Of a stretch of 64,000 bases of DNA, positions 25,417 to 34,533 are shown piece after piece (positions within the stretch are counted from its first letter, which is position 1; every line of letters starts with the position of its first letter). The stretch spans positions 310,001 through 374,000 of the forward strand of contig NZ_NBIM01000001.1 of the NCBI RefSeq assembly GCF_002242685.1, written 5' to 3'. This DNA comes from Oceanimonas doudoroffii. GTDB taxonomy: Bacteria; Pseudomonadota; Gammaproteobacteria; Enterobacterales; Aeromonadaceae. A program made the position numbers and the translations under genes. The notes beneath the pieces were generated by a model. The model made no database searches. It had not been told where the DNA came from and saw only the letters and a program-made list of their open reading frames with translations.

Positions 25417-26000
25417 TGCACATTTACCTGCTTGACGATGATCCCAAGGTGTTGGCTGCCAATGCCTTTCTGCTCAAGGCCATGGGTCATGACAGTCGAG
25501 GCTGGTCCGAGCCGGCCCGGTTTCTGCAAGAGTTCGATGGTGATGCCGAGGCGGTGCTGTTGCTGGATCTGGCCATGCCGGAGCTGGACGGGCTGGAGGT
25601 GCTGGCGGAGCTGGACCGCCGGCAATGCCCGGTGGCGGTGATCCTGCTTACCGGCCACGGTGACGTGCCCCAGGCGGTGGAAGCCATGAAGCTGGGCGCC
25701 GTGGATTTTCTGGAAAAGCCGGTGGATGCCCGCCGGCTGGCAGAGGTGCTGACGCGGGCCTGGCAACAGGCCCAGGCGTTGGGACAGCAGGCCGACGCCC
25801 GACGACGGGTGGCCAGGCTGTCGGCCCGGGAACACGAGGTGGTGACCCTGGTCGCTCAGGGGCTGACCAACAAGGCCATTGCGGAACAGTTGTGCGTGGC
25901 GGTGCGCACCGTGGAGGTGCACAGGGCCTCGGCCATGACCAAGCTGGAAGCGGCCAATATGGCCGAGCTGCTGCACTGCTGGCAGCTGTATCAGGGGTAA
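25416..26000 (+). CDS. FixJ/TtrR-type response regulator
   Basis: A 194-residue partner of the kinase just upstream. The receiver domain (about 1-115) has the acidic pair in LLDDDPK, phospho-acceptor Asp in VLLLDLAMPELDG, Thr in ILLTGHGDVP and Lys in DFLEKPVDARRL. The LuxR/FixJ helix-turn-helix (about 130-190) reads LSAREHEVVTLVAQGLTNKAIAEQLCVAVRTVEVHRASAMTKL. Start and stop codons overlap with the kinase gene, so translation is coupled. A 32-bp inverted-repeat element follows the stop within 35 bases and may end the transcript. No target genes are visible. Confidence 0.9.
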   Translation: MHIYLLDDDPKVLAANAFLLKAMGHDSRGWSEPARFLQEFDGDAEAVLLLDLAMPELDGLEVLAELDRRQCPVAVILLTGHGDVPQAVEAMKLGAVDFLEKPVDARRLAEVLTRAWQQAQALGQQADARRRVARLSAREHEVVTLVAQGLTNKAIAEQLCVAVRTVEVHRASAMTKLEAANMAELLHCWQLYQG

Positions 26001-26033
26001 GGACGTCAGAAGTGAAAAGTAAGACGTAGGGCC

Positions 26034-26115
26034 GTAGGTTGTGATGAGCGCAGCGAATCCCAACACTCAGGCGGCTGCGGAAATGTTGGAATTCGCGCTG
26101 CTCATTCCAACCTAC
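26034..26115. repeat. Inverted pair of a 32-bp REP-like repeat
   Basis: Left arm 26034-26065 begins GTAGGTTG and ends CCAACA; right arm 26084-26115 is its reverse complement at most positions (about 26 of 32), with an 18-base spacer. The same unit appears once more, alone, at 30744-30775. The pair lies between convergent genes (response regulator and ruvX). A long hairpin of this type could end transcription from both sides. Confidence 0.7.
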
Positions 26116-26125
26116 TTGTCACCCT

Positions 26126-26542
26126 TCACGGGTGGGCTTCCATCCAGGATTCGAGGATCAGCTGGGCCGAGACCGCGTCTACCGCATCCTTGCCCAGGGC
26201 CTTGTAGCCGCCGGCTTCAAACAGCCGGGCGCGGGCATCCGTGGTGGTCAGGCGCTCGTCCTGCAATTCCACAGGCAGGCCAAAGCGGCCATGAAGCCGG
26301 TTGGCGAACTTGCGGGCGCGGCGGCTGATGTCCTGCTCGGTGCCGTCCATATTGAGCGGCAGCCCCACCACCAGCAGGCTTGGCTGCCACTCCTTGAGCA
26401 GCTGCTCAATCTGATCCCAGTTTGGGACGCCATCGTTGGCCTTGAGGGCGCGCAAAGGACGGGCGCTGGCGGTCAGCTCCTGGCCGACCGCCACGCCAAT
26501 GCTTTTCAGGCCATAGTCAAAGCCCAGCAGGGTACGGCTCAT
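26126..26542 (-). CDS. ruvX: RuvX/YqgF RNase H-fold resolvase-like protein
   Basis: A 138-residue essential protein of the RNase H fold; reported roles are Holliday junction resolution and 16S rRNA 5' processing. Conserved parts: [17 protein letters not shown] with the first catalytic Asp, [26 protein letters not shown], and [17 protein letters not shown] with [16 protein letters not shown] at the end. The start codon overlaps the yqgE stop by four bases, so yqgE-ruvX are coupled, as in many gammaproteobacteria. Confidence 0.95.
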   Translation of the reverse strand: MSRTLLGFDYGLKSIGVAVGQELTASARPLRALKANDGVPNWDQIEQLLKEWQPSLLVVGLPLNMDGTEQDISRRARKFANRLHGRFGLPVELQDERLTTTDARARLFEAGGYKALGKDAVDAVSAQLILESWMEAHP

Positions 26543-27093
26543 GCGTGACCCACCTGGGATGACAGCTGTCGGGAGTCGATGCCGAGCCGACCAATGGCCT
26601 GATGCCAGCGCTGACCCAGGGGAGTATCGAAGATCAGGCTGTTGTCGGCGGGTACCGTCAGCCAGCTGTTTTCCACCAGCTCCTGCTCCAGCTGGCCCGG
26701 GGTCCAGCCGGCGTAGCCCAGGGCTACCAGATACTGCTCAGGCGCCGCATCGGTGCCCAGGGTTTCAAGCACATCGCGGGAGGTGGTGATCATCAGGCTG
26801 TCGGAAAGCCGCCGGCTGGAGCCAAAGCCTTCCATCGGGGTGTGCAGTACAAACCCCCGGTCGGCGGATACCGGGCCGCCCTGCAGCACCGGCTGATCCA
26901 TTCCGGGCACATCGTCGGGCTCCAGCTCCAACTGATGCAGCAGCTCGTGCAGGGGCATGTCGACCGGAATGTTGATCACCAGCCCCATGGCACCTTCCTC
27001 GTTATGCTCACAGATATAGGTCACGGAGCCGGCAAAGAAGGGATCCTTGAGGCTGGGCATGGCGATCAGAAAATGATGTTCCAGTGATTCCAT
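26539..27093 (-). CDS. yqgE: UPF0301 protein YqgE
   Basis: A 184-residue protein of the YqgE (DUF179) family, conserved in gammaproteobacteria but of unknown function. Family signatures: [57 protein letters not shown] and [22 protein letters not shown]. Its position between gshB and ruvX is the common order, and its last codons overlap ruvX. Confidence 0.93.
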   Translation of the reverse strand: MESLEHHFLIAMPSLKDPFFAGSVTYICEHNEEGAMGLVINIPVDMPLHELLHQLELEPDDVPGMDQPVLQGGPVSADRGFVLHTPMEGFGSSRRLSDSLMITTSRDVLETLGTDAAPEQYLVALGYAGWTPGQLEQELVENSWLTVPADNSLIFDTPLGQRWHQAIGRLGIDSRQLSSQVGHA

Positions 27094-27155
27094 GTTGTCT
27101 CGATATGAGTAGCGGGCCGCCGCCGGCAGCGACGGTGGCGCCGTGAGTGTTACTG

Positions 27156-28103
27156 TCAGGATAGCCGCTTTTCAATGGCGTCCATCAGCATGCCGGTGAT
27201 GTTGACGTCAAAGGCCGCCTCGATCTCGCGCACGCAGGTCGGGCTGGTGACGTTTACCTCGGTGAGGCGGTCGCCGATGATGTCGAGGCCGACAAAAATC
27301 AGTCCCTTGGCCTTGAGCACCGGGCCCAGGGCCTCGGCAATGCGGCGGTCGCTGTCGCTTAAGGGGCGGGCTTCGCCTCGGCCGCCGGCGGCCAGGTTGC
27401 CCCGGGTTTCTCCGCCCTGCGGAATGCGTGCCAGGCAGTAGGGTACCGGCTCGCCGTCCACCACCAGCACGCGCTTGTCACCGTCCTTGATGGCGGGCAG
27501 ATAGGTCTGCACCATGCAGTAGCGGCTGCCGTGCTCGGTAAGGGTCTCGATGATAACGCCCAGGTTGGGATCGTCTTCCTTTACTCGAAAAATGGAGGCG
27601 CCGCCCATGCCGTCCAGGGGCTTGAGAATGATGTCCTTGTGCTCGGCGTGAAAGGCGCGAATATCGGCGGCACGGCGGGTCACCAGGGTGCTTGGCGTGT
27701 GCTCGGCAAACCAGGCGGTGTAGAGCTTTTCGTTGGCGTCGCGCAGGCTCTGGGGCTTGTTGACGATCAGTGTCCCTTTGTCTTCGGCCCGCTCCAGCAG
27801 GTAGGTGGCGTAGACGAACTCGGTGTCAAAGGGCGGGTCCTTGCGCATCAGGATCACGTCCAGGGTGTGCAGGGGAGTCAGTTCGGGCTCGGCCAGGGTA
27901 AACCACTGGCCGGCATCTTCCTTCACGGTCAGCCGGGCCATGCGGCCAAAGGCTTCACCGTCGCGCAGGCTGAGATCGCCCATTTCCATATACCACAGCT
28001 CATAGCCCCGGCGCTGGGCTTCGAGCAGCATGGCGAAGCTGGTGTCTTTTTTGATATTGATGGACTGAATGGGGTCCATCACGATTCCCAGTTTAATGGT
28101 CAT
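27156..28103 (-). CDS. gshB: Glutathione synthetase GshB
   Basis: GshB adds glycine to gamma-glutamylcysteine to give glutathione, using ATP. The 315-residue ATP-grasp protein starts [33 protein letters not shown] and contains [58 protein letters not shown] and [24 protein letters not shown], all typical. ATG 28103 has GGAG upstream and overlaps the rsmE stop by four bases; an upstream ATG at 28124 would add seven unconserved residues. It is the third gene of endA-rsmE-gshB-yqgE-ruvX. Confidence 0.96.
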   Translation of the reverse strand: MTIKLGIVMDPIQSINIKKDTSFAMLLEAQRRGYELWYMEMGDLSLRDGEAFGRMARLTVKEDAGQWFTLAEPELTPLHTLDVILMRKDPPFDTEFVYATYLLERAEDKGTLIVNKPQSLRDANEKLYTAWFAEHTPSTLVTRRAADIRAFHAEHKDIILKPLDGMGGASIFRVKEDDPNLGVIIETLTEHGSRYCMVQTYLPAIKDGDKRVLVVDGEPVPYCLARIPQGGETRGNLAAGGRGEARPLSDSDRRIAEALGPVLKAKGLIFVGLDIIGDRLTEVNVTSPTCVREIEAAFDVNITGMLMDAIEKRLS

Positions 28104-28831
28104 GCAAGATCTCCAAATCGGCATTGCAGGGCGGTAATGGCGGTCAGCGCCGCGGTTTCGGTGCGCAGTACGCGCGGTCCGAGCAGTATATCAAGAAAGC
28201 CACGGGCCTGAGCGGTGGCAATTTCCTCGTCCGACAGTCCACCTTCGGGGCCGATCAGCAGGCGTACGCCGGCATCGGGGGGGGGCAGGGTGTTGACGCT
28301 GTAATCGGCACGGGGATGCAGGTTGAGCTTGAGCTCATTGGTGTCTTCCGCCAGCCACTGCTCCAGGGCCATGGCCGGGCGTATCTCGGGAACGCGGTTG
28401 CGACCGCACTGCTCGCAGGCGGCGATGGCGATTTTCTGCCACTGCTGCAGCTTCTTCTCCAGGCGTTCGCCGGTGAGTTTGACACCACAACGGCTGGAAA
28501 ACAGCGGGGTGATGACGTTGACCCCGAGCTCCACCGACTTCTGAATGGTGAACTCCATTTTTTCACCCCGGCTCATCACCTGTCCCAGGTGAAAGTGCAG
28601 GGGAGACTCCACCTCATCGGCACTGAATTCGCCCACTCGCACCCGTACGTTTTTCTTGCCGGCTTCAATAATCTCGGCCTGGTACCGGCCGCCGTTGCCG
28701 TTGAACAGCACCAGAGCCTGGCCGGCCTGCATGCGCAGCACCCGGCCCACGTGGTTGGCGCCGTCTTCGGACAGGGTCAGCTCCTGGCCGGTGGCAAGTG
28801 GACTCGGCTCATGGATTCGGGGTATACGCAT
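28100..28831 (-). CDS. rsmE: 16S rRNA m3U1498 methyltransferase RsmE
   Basis: RsmE methylates U1498 of 16S rRNA with S-adenosylmethionine. The 243-residue SPOUT-fold protein has an N-terminal PUA-like part ([33 protein letters not shown]) and the knotted C-terminal domain with [35 protein letters not shown] and [19 protein letters not shown] 28831 starts the conserved region and overlaps the end of endA by 23 bases; it overlaps gshB by four. Confidence 0.95.
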   Translation of the reverse strand: MRIPRIHEPSPLATGQELTLSEDGANHVGRVLRMQAGQALVLFNGNGGRYQAEIIEAGKKNVRVRVGEFSADEVESPLHFHLGQVMSRGEKMEFTIQKSVELGVNVITPLFSSRCGVKLTGERLEKKLQQWQKIAIAACEQCGRNRVPEIRPAMALEQWLAEDTNELKLNLHPRADYSVNTLPPPDAGVRLLIGPEGGLSDEEIATAQARGFLDILLGPRVLRTETAALTAITALQCRFGDLA

Positions 28832-29513
28832 AGTTTTTGCACTGCTCCTGAACAAAGGGATTGTGGTTGCCCTGAATGCGGCCGATGCGTTTGTCCCGCT
28901 CGCACTCCCAGGGGCTGACCGGGTATTGCCGGTTCCAGGCCTCAAACAGTTTCTGCTGCTGGCGGGCAATTTTCAGGTTGTATTGTTGCTGCATATACAG
29001 ATAGGTGCGGGCAATGGCGCCCCGACTGTCGGCAGGGGGCTGCACCTTGCGGCCCTTGAAGTCCACCAGCATCTGGCAGCGGCCATATTGTACCGGTTTA
29101 CCGTTCCACTCGGAAAAGCGGTAATTGGAGCGATCGCCGTTGACCTCACCCACCGCCGGCACCAGGTTGTGCAGGTCCCCTTCCATTTGCCGGAATCCCT
29201 GGTCCTTGCGAGTACAGTTCTTGCGCCCGCCCTGCTGCCAGCACTGGCGCTGGTGGCCGAATTCCCAGGCGGGCACCACATGTTCCCATTCAATGCGGCT
29301 GGCGCGGGTTTCCTGCTTGCGCACCCGGTAACCACAGCCGGCCAGGTCCGGCACCAGTTTTTTGCCCTGCTTTTGTATGTTGCAGCCACAGTAAAAGCTC
29401 ACCGGATGATCGGTGTAAATGCCCGGAGCCACCTTTTTGGCCTGACGAAACGACAAGGCTTCGCCATAAGCCAGCGAGGAGCACAGGCTCAGGATCAGAA
29501 GAAAATAGCGCAC
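28809..29513 (-). CDS. endA: Endonuclease I (EndA), periplasmic DNase
   Basis: A 234-residue secreted nuclease. Signal peptide 1-18 ([17 protein letters not shown]), then the endonuclease I fold: [23 protein letters not shown] with paired cysteines, [20 protein letters not shown] with the His-Me finger histidine, [25 protein letters not shown], and four or more further Cys for disulfides. Close to E. coli EndA (235 residues) and Vibrio Dns/Vvn. It overlaps rsmE by 23 bases and heads the operon down to ruvX. Confidence 0.95.
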   Translation of the reverse strand: MRYFLLILSLCSSLAYGEALSFRQAKKVAPGIYTDHPVSFYCGCNIQKQGKKLVPDLAGCGYRVRKQETRASRIEWEHVVPAWEFGHQRQCWQQGGRKNCTRKDQGFRQMEGDLHNLVPAVGEVNGDRSNYRFSEWNGKPVQYGRCQMLVDFKGRKVQPPADSRGAIARTYLYMQQQYNLKIARQQQKLFEAWNRQYPVSPWECERDKRIGRIQGNHNPFVQEQCKNYAYTPNP

Positions 29514-29587
29514 GACTCATTGTTATGTTGGTATTTGTGCGCGCAAGCTTACCACCGGCGGCGGGGCGGGGAAAAGGGCAAGGATGG

Positions 29588-29611
29588 GAGCGCGAAGCAG
29601 GCTTCGCGCTC
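29588..29611. repeat. Perfect 11-bp hairpin downstream of the peroxiredoxin gene
   Basis: GAGCGCGAAGC (29588-29598) and GCTTCGCGCTC (29601-29611) pair perfectly around a 2-base loop. It lies between endA's promoter side and the peroxiredoxin stop at 29620. No U-tract follows; a REP-like element that may stabilise or end the peroxiredoxin transcript. Confidence 0.5.
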
Positions 29612-29619
29612 ATTGTATA

Positions 29620-30090
29620 TCACACCAGCTGCAGCATGGCCTCGGCAGAAGAGACTTCAAACTGGCCGGGGGCTTCCACGCACACTTGAGTGACCACGCC
29701 ATCGTCCACCACCAGGGCAAAACGCTGGGCGCGCAGGCCGCCAAAGGCACCGGTGTCCTTGGCCAGCCCCAGTGCGCGAGTAAAGGCGCCGTCGCCGTCG
29801 GCGAGCATGGTAATGGCGCCGGCGTTCTGGCTTTGCTGCCAGGCGTGCATCACGAAGGCATCATTTACCGACAGGCAAAACAGCTCCACGCCCTTGGTCT
29901 GGAATTCGTCTTCCAGTGCGACAAAGCCCGGCAGATGGGCCTGGGAGCAGGTCGGAGTAAAGGCGCCGGGCACGGCGAAGATCACCGCCTTTTTGTTGCC
30001 GAACAGGTTGTGAGTGTCGGCGTTGGCCTTGCCGCTTTCGGTGATAAAGGTGAAGTCGTGCTGGGGCAGGGTGTCACCGGGTTTGATCAT
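29620..30090 (-). CDS. Prx5-type peroxiredoxin
   Basis: A 156-residue thiol peroxidase that reduces peroxides, probably with glutathione/glutaredoxin. The AhpC/TSA-fold features are VIFAVPGAFTPTCSQAHLPGF with the peroxidatic cysteine (about residue 49), ELFCLSVNDAFVMHAW, and MLADGDGAFTRALGLAKDTGAFGGLRAQRFALVVDDGVV. No fused glutaredoxin domain is present, unlike some relatives. ATG 30090 has AAAAAGGACAACCCC upstream and overlaps the sprT stop by four bases. Confidence 0.92.
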   Translation of the reverse strand: MIKPGDTLPQHDFTFITESGKANADTHNLFGNKKAVIFAVPGAFTPTCSQAHLPGFVALEDEFQTKGVELFCLSVNDAFVMHAWQQSQNAGAITMLADGDGAFTRALGLAKDTGAFGGLRAQRFALVVDDGVVTQVCVEAPGQFEVSSAEAMLQLV

Positions 30091-30599
30091 GGGGTTGTCC
30101 TTTTTCCTGACGGTTTGATGGGCATCAGTGGCTGGCCGCAGTGCAGACACTGGTATCGTTTCTGACCGCGCCGCACGCTGTTGTGCCGGCGCAGGCTCAG
30201 TTTATGGATTCGGCAACCGCAATCATAGCGAAAAACCGGGGCGACCTTCTCGGTATTGAGCCGGTGCCGGGTGCGGGGCTCAAGGCCGAACACCTCGCTC
30301 ATGATGGTTTGCCACTCCCGCCCGTGCGGGCGCACTTGGCCATGCAGGGCAAAGGCTACCAGGTGGGCCACCTCGTGGGGCACGATTTCGGTCAGAAAAT
30401 CCTGCGCATTGTCGGCCAGCAGCACCGGGTTAAAGCGCAGCTCCCAGCGTTCGGTCCAGGCGGAGCCGGCAATGCGGCCGCGCTGGTTAAAGCGCACCAG
30501 CGGCGGGTCAAACGGCCGGCCTGTGTGGCGTTCGGCCAGGGCCAAGCATTCGCTGACCCGGTTCTGTACTTGCTGAAAAAGGGAATCGTCGAGTTTCAT
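30087..30599 (-). CDS. sprT: SprT-family zinc metalloprotease-like protein
   Basis: A 170-residue SprT-like protein. It has the HExxH zinc motif in IVPHEVAHLVAFALHG, the third-ligand region PHGREWQTIMSEVFGL, and a C-terminal zinc ribbon (YDCGCRIHKLSLRRH, YQCLHCGQPL). Relatives of eukaryotic Spartan act on DNA-protein crosslinks; the bacterial role is unclear. ATG 30599 (MKLDDSLFQQVQNRV) is chosen because upstream in-frame sequence falls in a repeat-like region. It is followed by the peroxiredoxin gene with a four-base overlap. Confidence 0.9.
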   Translation of the reverse strand: MKLDDSLFQQVQNRVSECLALAERHTGRPFDPPLVRFNQRGRIAGSAWTERWELRFNPVLLADNAQDFLTEIVPHEVAHLVAFALHGQVRPHGREWQTIMSEVFGLEPRTRHRLNTEKVAPVFRYDCGCRIHKLSLRRHNSVRRGQKRYQCLHCGQPLMPIKPSGKRTTP

Positions 30600-30617
30600 G
30601 CAAACGTCGTTGTAAGT

Positions 30618-30669
30618 ACCGTATTCTCGGGCAAAGGAACCGCTCCCCCGACACGCTGTAAATACATTC
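30618..30669. repeat. Partial copy of a dispersed intergenic repeat
   Basis: ACCGTATTCTC (30618-30628) recurs exactly at 54956-54966, and 30648-30669 matches 54992-55013 at 17 of 22 positions in the same order. This looks like a shorter or decayed copy of the repeat annotated at 54956-55085. It sits directly upstream of sprT. Confidence 0.4.
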
Positions 30670-30743
30670 ATGTGACGGTCAGCGGAACGGCATCCTTTGC
30701 CCTCGTTCTTGACATCAACGGCGTCTGTGTGGGGAAGCCCGCC

Positions 30744-30775
30744 GTAGGTTGTAATGAGCGAAGCGAATTACAACA
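30744..30775. repeat. Single copy of the 32-bp REP-like repeat
   Basis: GTAGGTTGTAATGAGCGAAG starts a 32-base unit that is internally dyad-symmetric (GTTGTAAT ... ATTACAAC) and matches the two arms at 26034-26115. It lies in the gap between metK's terminator and sprT. Confidence 0.65.
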
Positions 30776-30804
30776 TGTGCGCCGGCAGTAAGGTATGCTC
30801 GATC

Positions 30805-30829
30805 AAAAAGGGGAAGCGAATGCTTCCCC
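30805..30829 (-). terminator. Rho-independent terminator of metK
   Basis: GGGGAAGC (30810-30817) pairs with GCTTCCCC (30822-30829) across a GAAT loop; read on the minus strand the stem is followed by TTTTT. It begins eight bases after the metK stop codon. Confidence 0.9.
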
Positions 30830-30836
30830 TTGATGC

Positions 30837-31994
30837 TTACTTCAGGCCGGCGGCGTCGCGCAGCAGGGCGGCCTTGTCGGTGGCCTCCCAGGGGAACTCG
30901 TCCCGGCCGAAGTGGCCGTAGGCGGCGGTGGCCTGGTAGATGGGACGGTTCAGGTCCAGCATCTGGATCAGGCCGTAGGGGCGCAGGTCGAAGTGTTCGC
31001 GCACCAGGGCGTCGATCAGTTCCTCGGCGACCTTGCCGGTGCCGAAGGTTTCCACGCTGATGGAGGTGGGCTCGGCCACGCCGATGGCGTAGGACACCTG
31101 AATTTCACAGCGATCCGCCAGGCCGGCGGCCACGATGTTCTTGGCCACGTAACGGGCGGCGTAGGCGGCGGAGCGGTCCACCTTGGACGGATCCTTGCCG
31201 GAGAAGGCACCGCCACCGTGGCGGGCCATGCCACCGTAGGTGTCCACGATGATTTTGCGACCGGTCAGGCCACAGTCACCCATGGGGCCGCCAATAATGA
31301 ACTGACCGGTGGGGTTGATATGGAACTTGGTGTTCTTGCTCAGCCACTCGGCGGGCAGCACCGGCTTGATAATAAGCTCCATCACGGCTTCACGCAGGGT
31401 GGCCTGATCGATGTCGGGGCTGTGCTGGGTAGACAGCACCACGGTGTCGATGCCCACGGGCTTGCCGTCGTCATAGACAAAGGTCACCTGGGACTTGGCG
31501 TCCGGACGCAGCCAGGGCAGCTCCTTGGCCTTGCGCACATGGGCCTGGCGCTTGACCAGGCGGTGGGAGTAGGTGACCGGCGCGGGCATCAGCACGTCGG
31601 TTTCGTTGGAGGCGTAGCCAAACATCAGACCCTGATCGCCGGCACCTTGCGCGTAGGGATCTTCGTCTTCCCGGTCCACGCCCATGGCGATGTCGGGAGA
31701 CTGCTTGCCGATGGCGTTGAGCACGGCACAGCTGTCGCCGTCAAAGCCCATGTCGGAGCTGGTGTAGCCGATGTCGCGCACGGTGCGGCGGGCCAGCTCT
31801 TCGATGTCGACCCAGGCGCTGGTGGAGATTTCACCGCCCACGATGACCATGCCGGTCTTGACGTAGGTTTCGCAGGCCACGCGGGCCTTGGGGTCTTGCT
31901 TGATGATGGCGTCGAGTACGGCATCGGAGATCTGGTCGGCAATCTTGTCGGGATGACCTTCGGACACGGACTCGGAGGTAAACAGTCTGGCCAT
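30837..31994 (-). CDS. metK: S-adenosylmethionine synthetase MetK
   Basis: MetK makes S-adenosylmethionine from methionine and ATP. The 385-residue protein has [20 protein letters not shown] at the N-terminus, [89 protein letters not shown] and the C-terminal [11 protein letters not shown]. Length equals the E. coli enzyme. AGGAAGTGAAGCAAA precedes the ATG. It is a single-gene unit with its own terminator, divergent from transketolase. Confidence 0.97.
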   Translation of the reverse strand: MARLFTSESVSEGHPDKIADQISDAVLDAIIKQDPKARVACETYVKTGMVIVGGEISTSAWVDIEELARRTVRDIGYTSSDMGFDGDSCAVLNAIGKQSPDIAMGVDREDEDPYAQGAGDQGLMFGYASNETDVLMPAPVTYSHRLVKRQAHVRKAKELPWLRPDAKSQVTFVYDDGKPVGIDTVVLSTQHSPDIDQATLREAVMELIIKPVLPAEWLSKNTKFHINPTGQFIIGGPMGDCGLTGRKIIVDTYGGMARHGGGAFSGKDPSKVDRSAAYAARYVAKNIVAAGLADRCEIQVSYAIGVAEPTSISVETFGTGKVAEELIDALVREHFDLRPYGLIQMLDLNRPIYQATAAYGHFGRDEFPWEATDKAALLRDAAGLK

Positions 31995-32060
31995 TTTGCT
32001 TCACTTCCTAAAACTTTTAATGAATTCGGTGTTGTCAGGGACCGCACAAAATGGCGGTAT

Positions 32061-32076
32061 TAACATCTGGACGGCT
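32061..32076. promoter_or_regulatory. Weak tandem MetJ-box candidate upstream of metK
   Basis: TAACATCT-GGACGGCT are two adjacent 8-mers matching the MetJ box AGACGTCT at 5/8 and 6/8, about 67 bases before the metK start. Tandem 8-base boxes in this position are expected for MetJ, but the match is weak. Confidence 0.25.
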
Positions 32077-32236
32077 ATTTTAGAGAGGCGAGGGCGGGAA
32101 TGCCAGAAAAATGTGTGACCGGCACGGCGGGCGTAGGTCACGCCGGGGGAGAATAATTTGCGCCTCCCGGCCGTCTTTGGGACAATAACCGCCGATTTGT
32201 TCACCCTTCTTTATAAGAATTTCTCAGGAGATGTCG

Positions 32237-34234
32237 ATGCCTTCTCGTCAAGTGCTGGCTAATGCCGTGCGCGCGCTCAGTATGGATGCGGTACAGAAAG
32301 CCAATTCCGGTCACCCCGGAGCCCCCATGGGCATGGCGGATATCGCCGAGGTGTTGTGGCGTGATTACTTGAAGCACAACCCCGCCAACCCGGAATGGGC
32401 CGACCGTGACCGCTTTATTCTGTCCAACGGCCATGGCTCCATGCTGCTGTACTCCCTGCTGCACCTGACCGGTTACGAGCTGTCCATCGACGATCTCAAG
32501 CAGTTCCGTCAGCTGCACTCCAAGACCCCCGGCCACCCGGAATACGGTTACGCCCCGGGCGTGGAAACCACTACCGGCCCGCTGGGCCAGGGCATCACCA
32601 ATGCCGTGGGCATGGCCATTGCCGAAAAGGCGCTGGCCGCCCAGTTCAACAAGCCCGGCCACGAGGTGGTGGATCACTTCACCTACACCTTCCTGGGTGA
32701 CGGCTGCCTGATGGAAGGCATCTCCCACGAGGCCTGCTCCCTGGCCGGCACGCTGGGCCTGGGCAAGCTGATTGCCTTCTGGGATGACAACGGCATCTCC
32801 ATCGATGGTCATGTTGAAGGCTGGTTCAGCGACGACACCCCCAAGCGCTTTGAAGCCTACGGCTGGCACGTGATCCCCGCCGTGGACGGTCATGACAGCG
32901 CCGCCGTGGCCGCCGCCATCGACGCCGCCCGTGCTGAGACCGGTCGCCCGACCCTGATCTGCTGCAAAACCGTGATCGGTTTTGGCTCCCCCAACAAGGG
33001 CGGCAGCCACGATTGCCACGGCGCCCCCCTGGGCGAGGCGGAAATTGCCGCCACCCGCGAGCAACTGGGCTGGAGCCATGCTCCGTTCGACATTCCCGCC
33101 GACGTGTACGGCGAGTGGGATGCCAAGGCCAAGGGTGCCGAGCAGGAAGCGGGCTGGAACGCCAAATTCGACGCCTACGCCGCCGAATATCCGGCACTGG
33201 CCGCCGAGCTCAAGCGTCGCCTGAACGGCGAGCTGCCCACCGACTGGGAACAGCAGAGCGCCGACTTTATCAAGGGCCTGCAGGCCGCCCCGGCCAAGAT
33301 TGCTACCCGCAAAGCCTCTCAGAACGCCCTTGACGCCTTTGGTAACCTGCTGCCCGAGCTGCTGGGCGGCAGTGCCGATCTGGCCCCTTCCAACCTGACC
33401 ATGCACAAGGGTTCCAAGGCCATCAGCGCCGAGGATGCCGCCGGCAACTACCTGCACTACGGTGTGCGTGAGTTCGGCATGAGCGCCATCATGAACGGCA
33501 TCGCCCTGCACGGTGGTTTCGTGCCCTACGGTGGCACCTTCCTGATGTTTGTGGAATACGCCCGTAACGCCGTGCGTATGGCCGCCCTGATGAAGCAGCG
33601 CTCCATCTTTGTATACACTCACGACTCCATTGGTCTGGGTGAAGACGGCCCCACCCACCAGCCGGTGGAGCAGATTGCTTCCCTGCGCCTGACCCCCAAC
33701 ATGAGCACTTGGCGCCCCTGTGACCAGGTAGAGTCCGCCGTGGCCTGGAAACACGCCATTGAGCGCAAGGACGGCCCCACCTCACTGATCTTCTCCCGCC
33801 AGAATCTGGGACAGATGGAGCGCACCGAGGCCCAGCTGGCCGACGTGGCCAAGGGTGGCTATGTGCTGCGTGACTGCGCCGGTACCCCTGAGCTGATCCT
33901 CATTGCCACCGGCTCCGAGGTAGAGCTGGCTGTGGCCGCGGCCGAGCAGCTGACTGCCAAGGGCCGCGCCGTGCGCGTGGTGTCCATGCCGTCCACCGAC
34001 GTGTTTGACGCCCAGTCTGCCTCCTACCGTGAAAGCGTGCTGCCCGCCGCCGTGACCAAGCGGGTGGCGGTGGAAGCCGGTATTCGCGACTTCTGGTTTA
34101 AGTATGTGGGCTTTGGTGGCGACATCATCGGTATGAGCAGCTTTGGCGAGTCGGCCCCGGCCGGTGAGCTGTTCAAGCTGTTCGGCTTCACCACCGAAAA
34201 CGTGGTGGAGAAGGCCGAGGCCCTGCTGGCCTGA
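32237..34234 (+). CDS. tktA: Transketolase
   Basis: A thiamine-diphosphate enzyme of the pentose phosphate pathway, moving two-carbon units between sugar phosphates; it also supplies erythrose 4-phosphate for DAHP synthase. The 665-residue protein matches E. coli TktA almost end to end: [49 protein letters not shown], the cofactor motif [18 protein letters not shown] ... [50 protein letters not shown] and [13 protein letters not shown] 32237 is preferred to ATG 32231 because CAGGAG touches the latter directly and is six bases from the former. A strong terminator follows. Confidence 0.97.
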   Translation: MPSRQVLANAVRALSMDAVQKANSGHPGAPMGMADIAEVLWRDYLKHNPANPEWADRDRFILSNGHGSMLLYSLLHLTGYELSIDDLKQFRQLHSKTPGHPEYGYAPGVETTTGPLGQGITNAVGMAIAEKALAAQFNKPGHEVVDHFTYTFLGDGCLMEGISHEACSLAGTLGLGKLIAFWDDNGISIDGHVEGWFSDDTPKRFEAYGWHVIPAVDGHDSAAVAAAIDAARAETGRPTLICCKTVIGFGSPNKGGSHDCHGAPLGEAEIAATREQLGWSHAPFDIPADVYGEWDAKAKGAEQEAGWNAKFDAYAAEYPALAAELKRRLNGELPTDWEQQSADFIKGLQAAPAKIATRKASQNALDAFGNLLPELLGGSADLAPSNLTMHKGSKAISAEDAAGNYLHYGVREFGMSAIMNGIALHGGFVPYGGTFLMFVEYARNAVRMAALMKQRSIFVYTHDSIGLGEDGPTHQPVEQIASLRLTPNMSTWRPCDQVESAVAWKHAIERKDGPTSLIFSRQNLGQMERTEAQLADVAKGGYVLRDCAGTPELILIATGSEVELAVAAAEQLTAKGRAVRVVSMPSTDVFDAQSASYRESVLPAAVTKRVAVEAGIRDFWFKYVGFGGDIIGMSSFGESAPAGELFKLFGFTTENVVEKAEALLA

Positions 34235-34253
34235 GCCTGAGCACTGACTGAAT

Positions 34254-34281
34254 AAAAAAACCGGCGTTAGCCGGTTTTTTT
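34254..34281 (+). terminator. Rho-independent terminator of transketolase gene
   Basis: AACCGGC-gtta-GCCGGTT flanked by A-rich sequence on the left and a T7 run on the right (34275-34281). It starts 20 bases after the tkt stop. Confidence 0.92.
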
Positions 34282-34475
34282 GTGCCCGTCATCCAGGCAG
34301 GCCATGAAACTGTGGTGCCCTCAGGATGCGTGAATGATCCTGATCACAATTTTTTAACCGGCGAAAATTTGTTCTTAAAGGAAAAGTTGTTTCTACTCAA
34401 TGTGTTGGGCTTATTTTCGAACATGGGGTCAGGCTTTTCCGCCGTGATTGGCATTGTCCGAGCTGTTAATGGAAT

Positions 34476-34500
34476 ATATATATAATTATGAATTCATAAT
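34476..34500. promoter_or_regulatory. AT-rich operator candidate upstream of TRAP operon 1
   Basis: ATATATATAATTATGAATTC (34476-34495) matches 39351-39370 upstream of the hydantoinase gene at 18 of 20 bases. It overlaps a perfect 16-base palindrome, ATTATGAATTCATAAT (34485-34500). It lies 34 bases before the substrate-binding protein start, so it probably covers the promoter. The likely ligand is the GntR/FCD regulator at 38333-39028; this is inference. Confidence 0.6.
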
Positions 34501-34533
34501 GACGCAGACGACGTCCTAACCAAGGAGAAGGTA

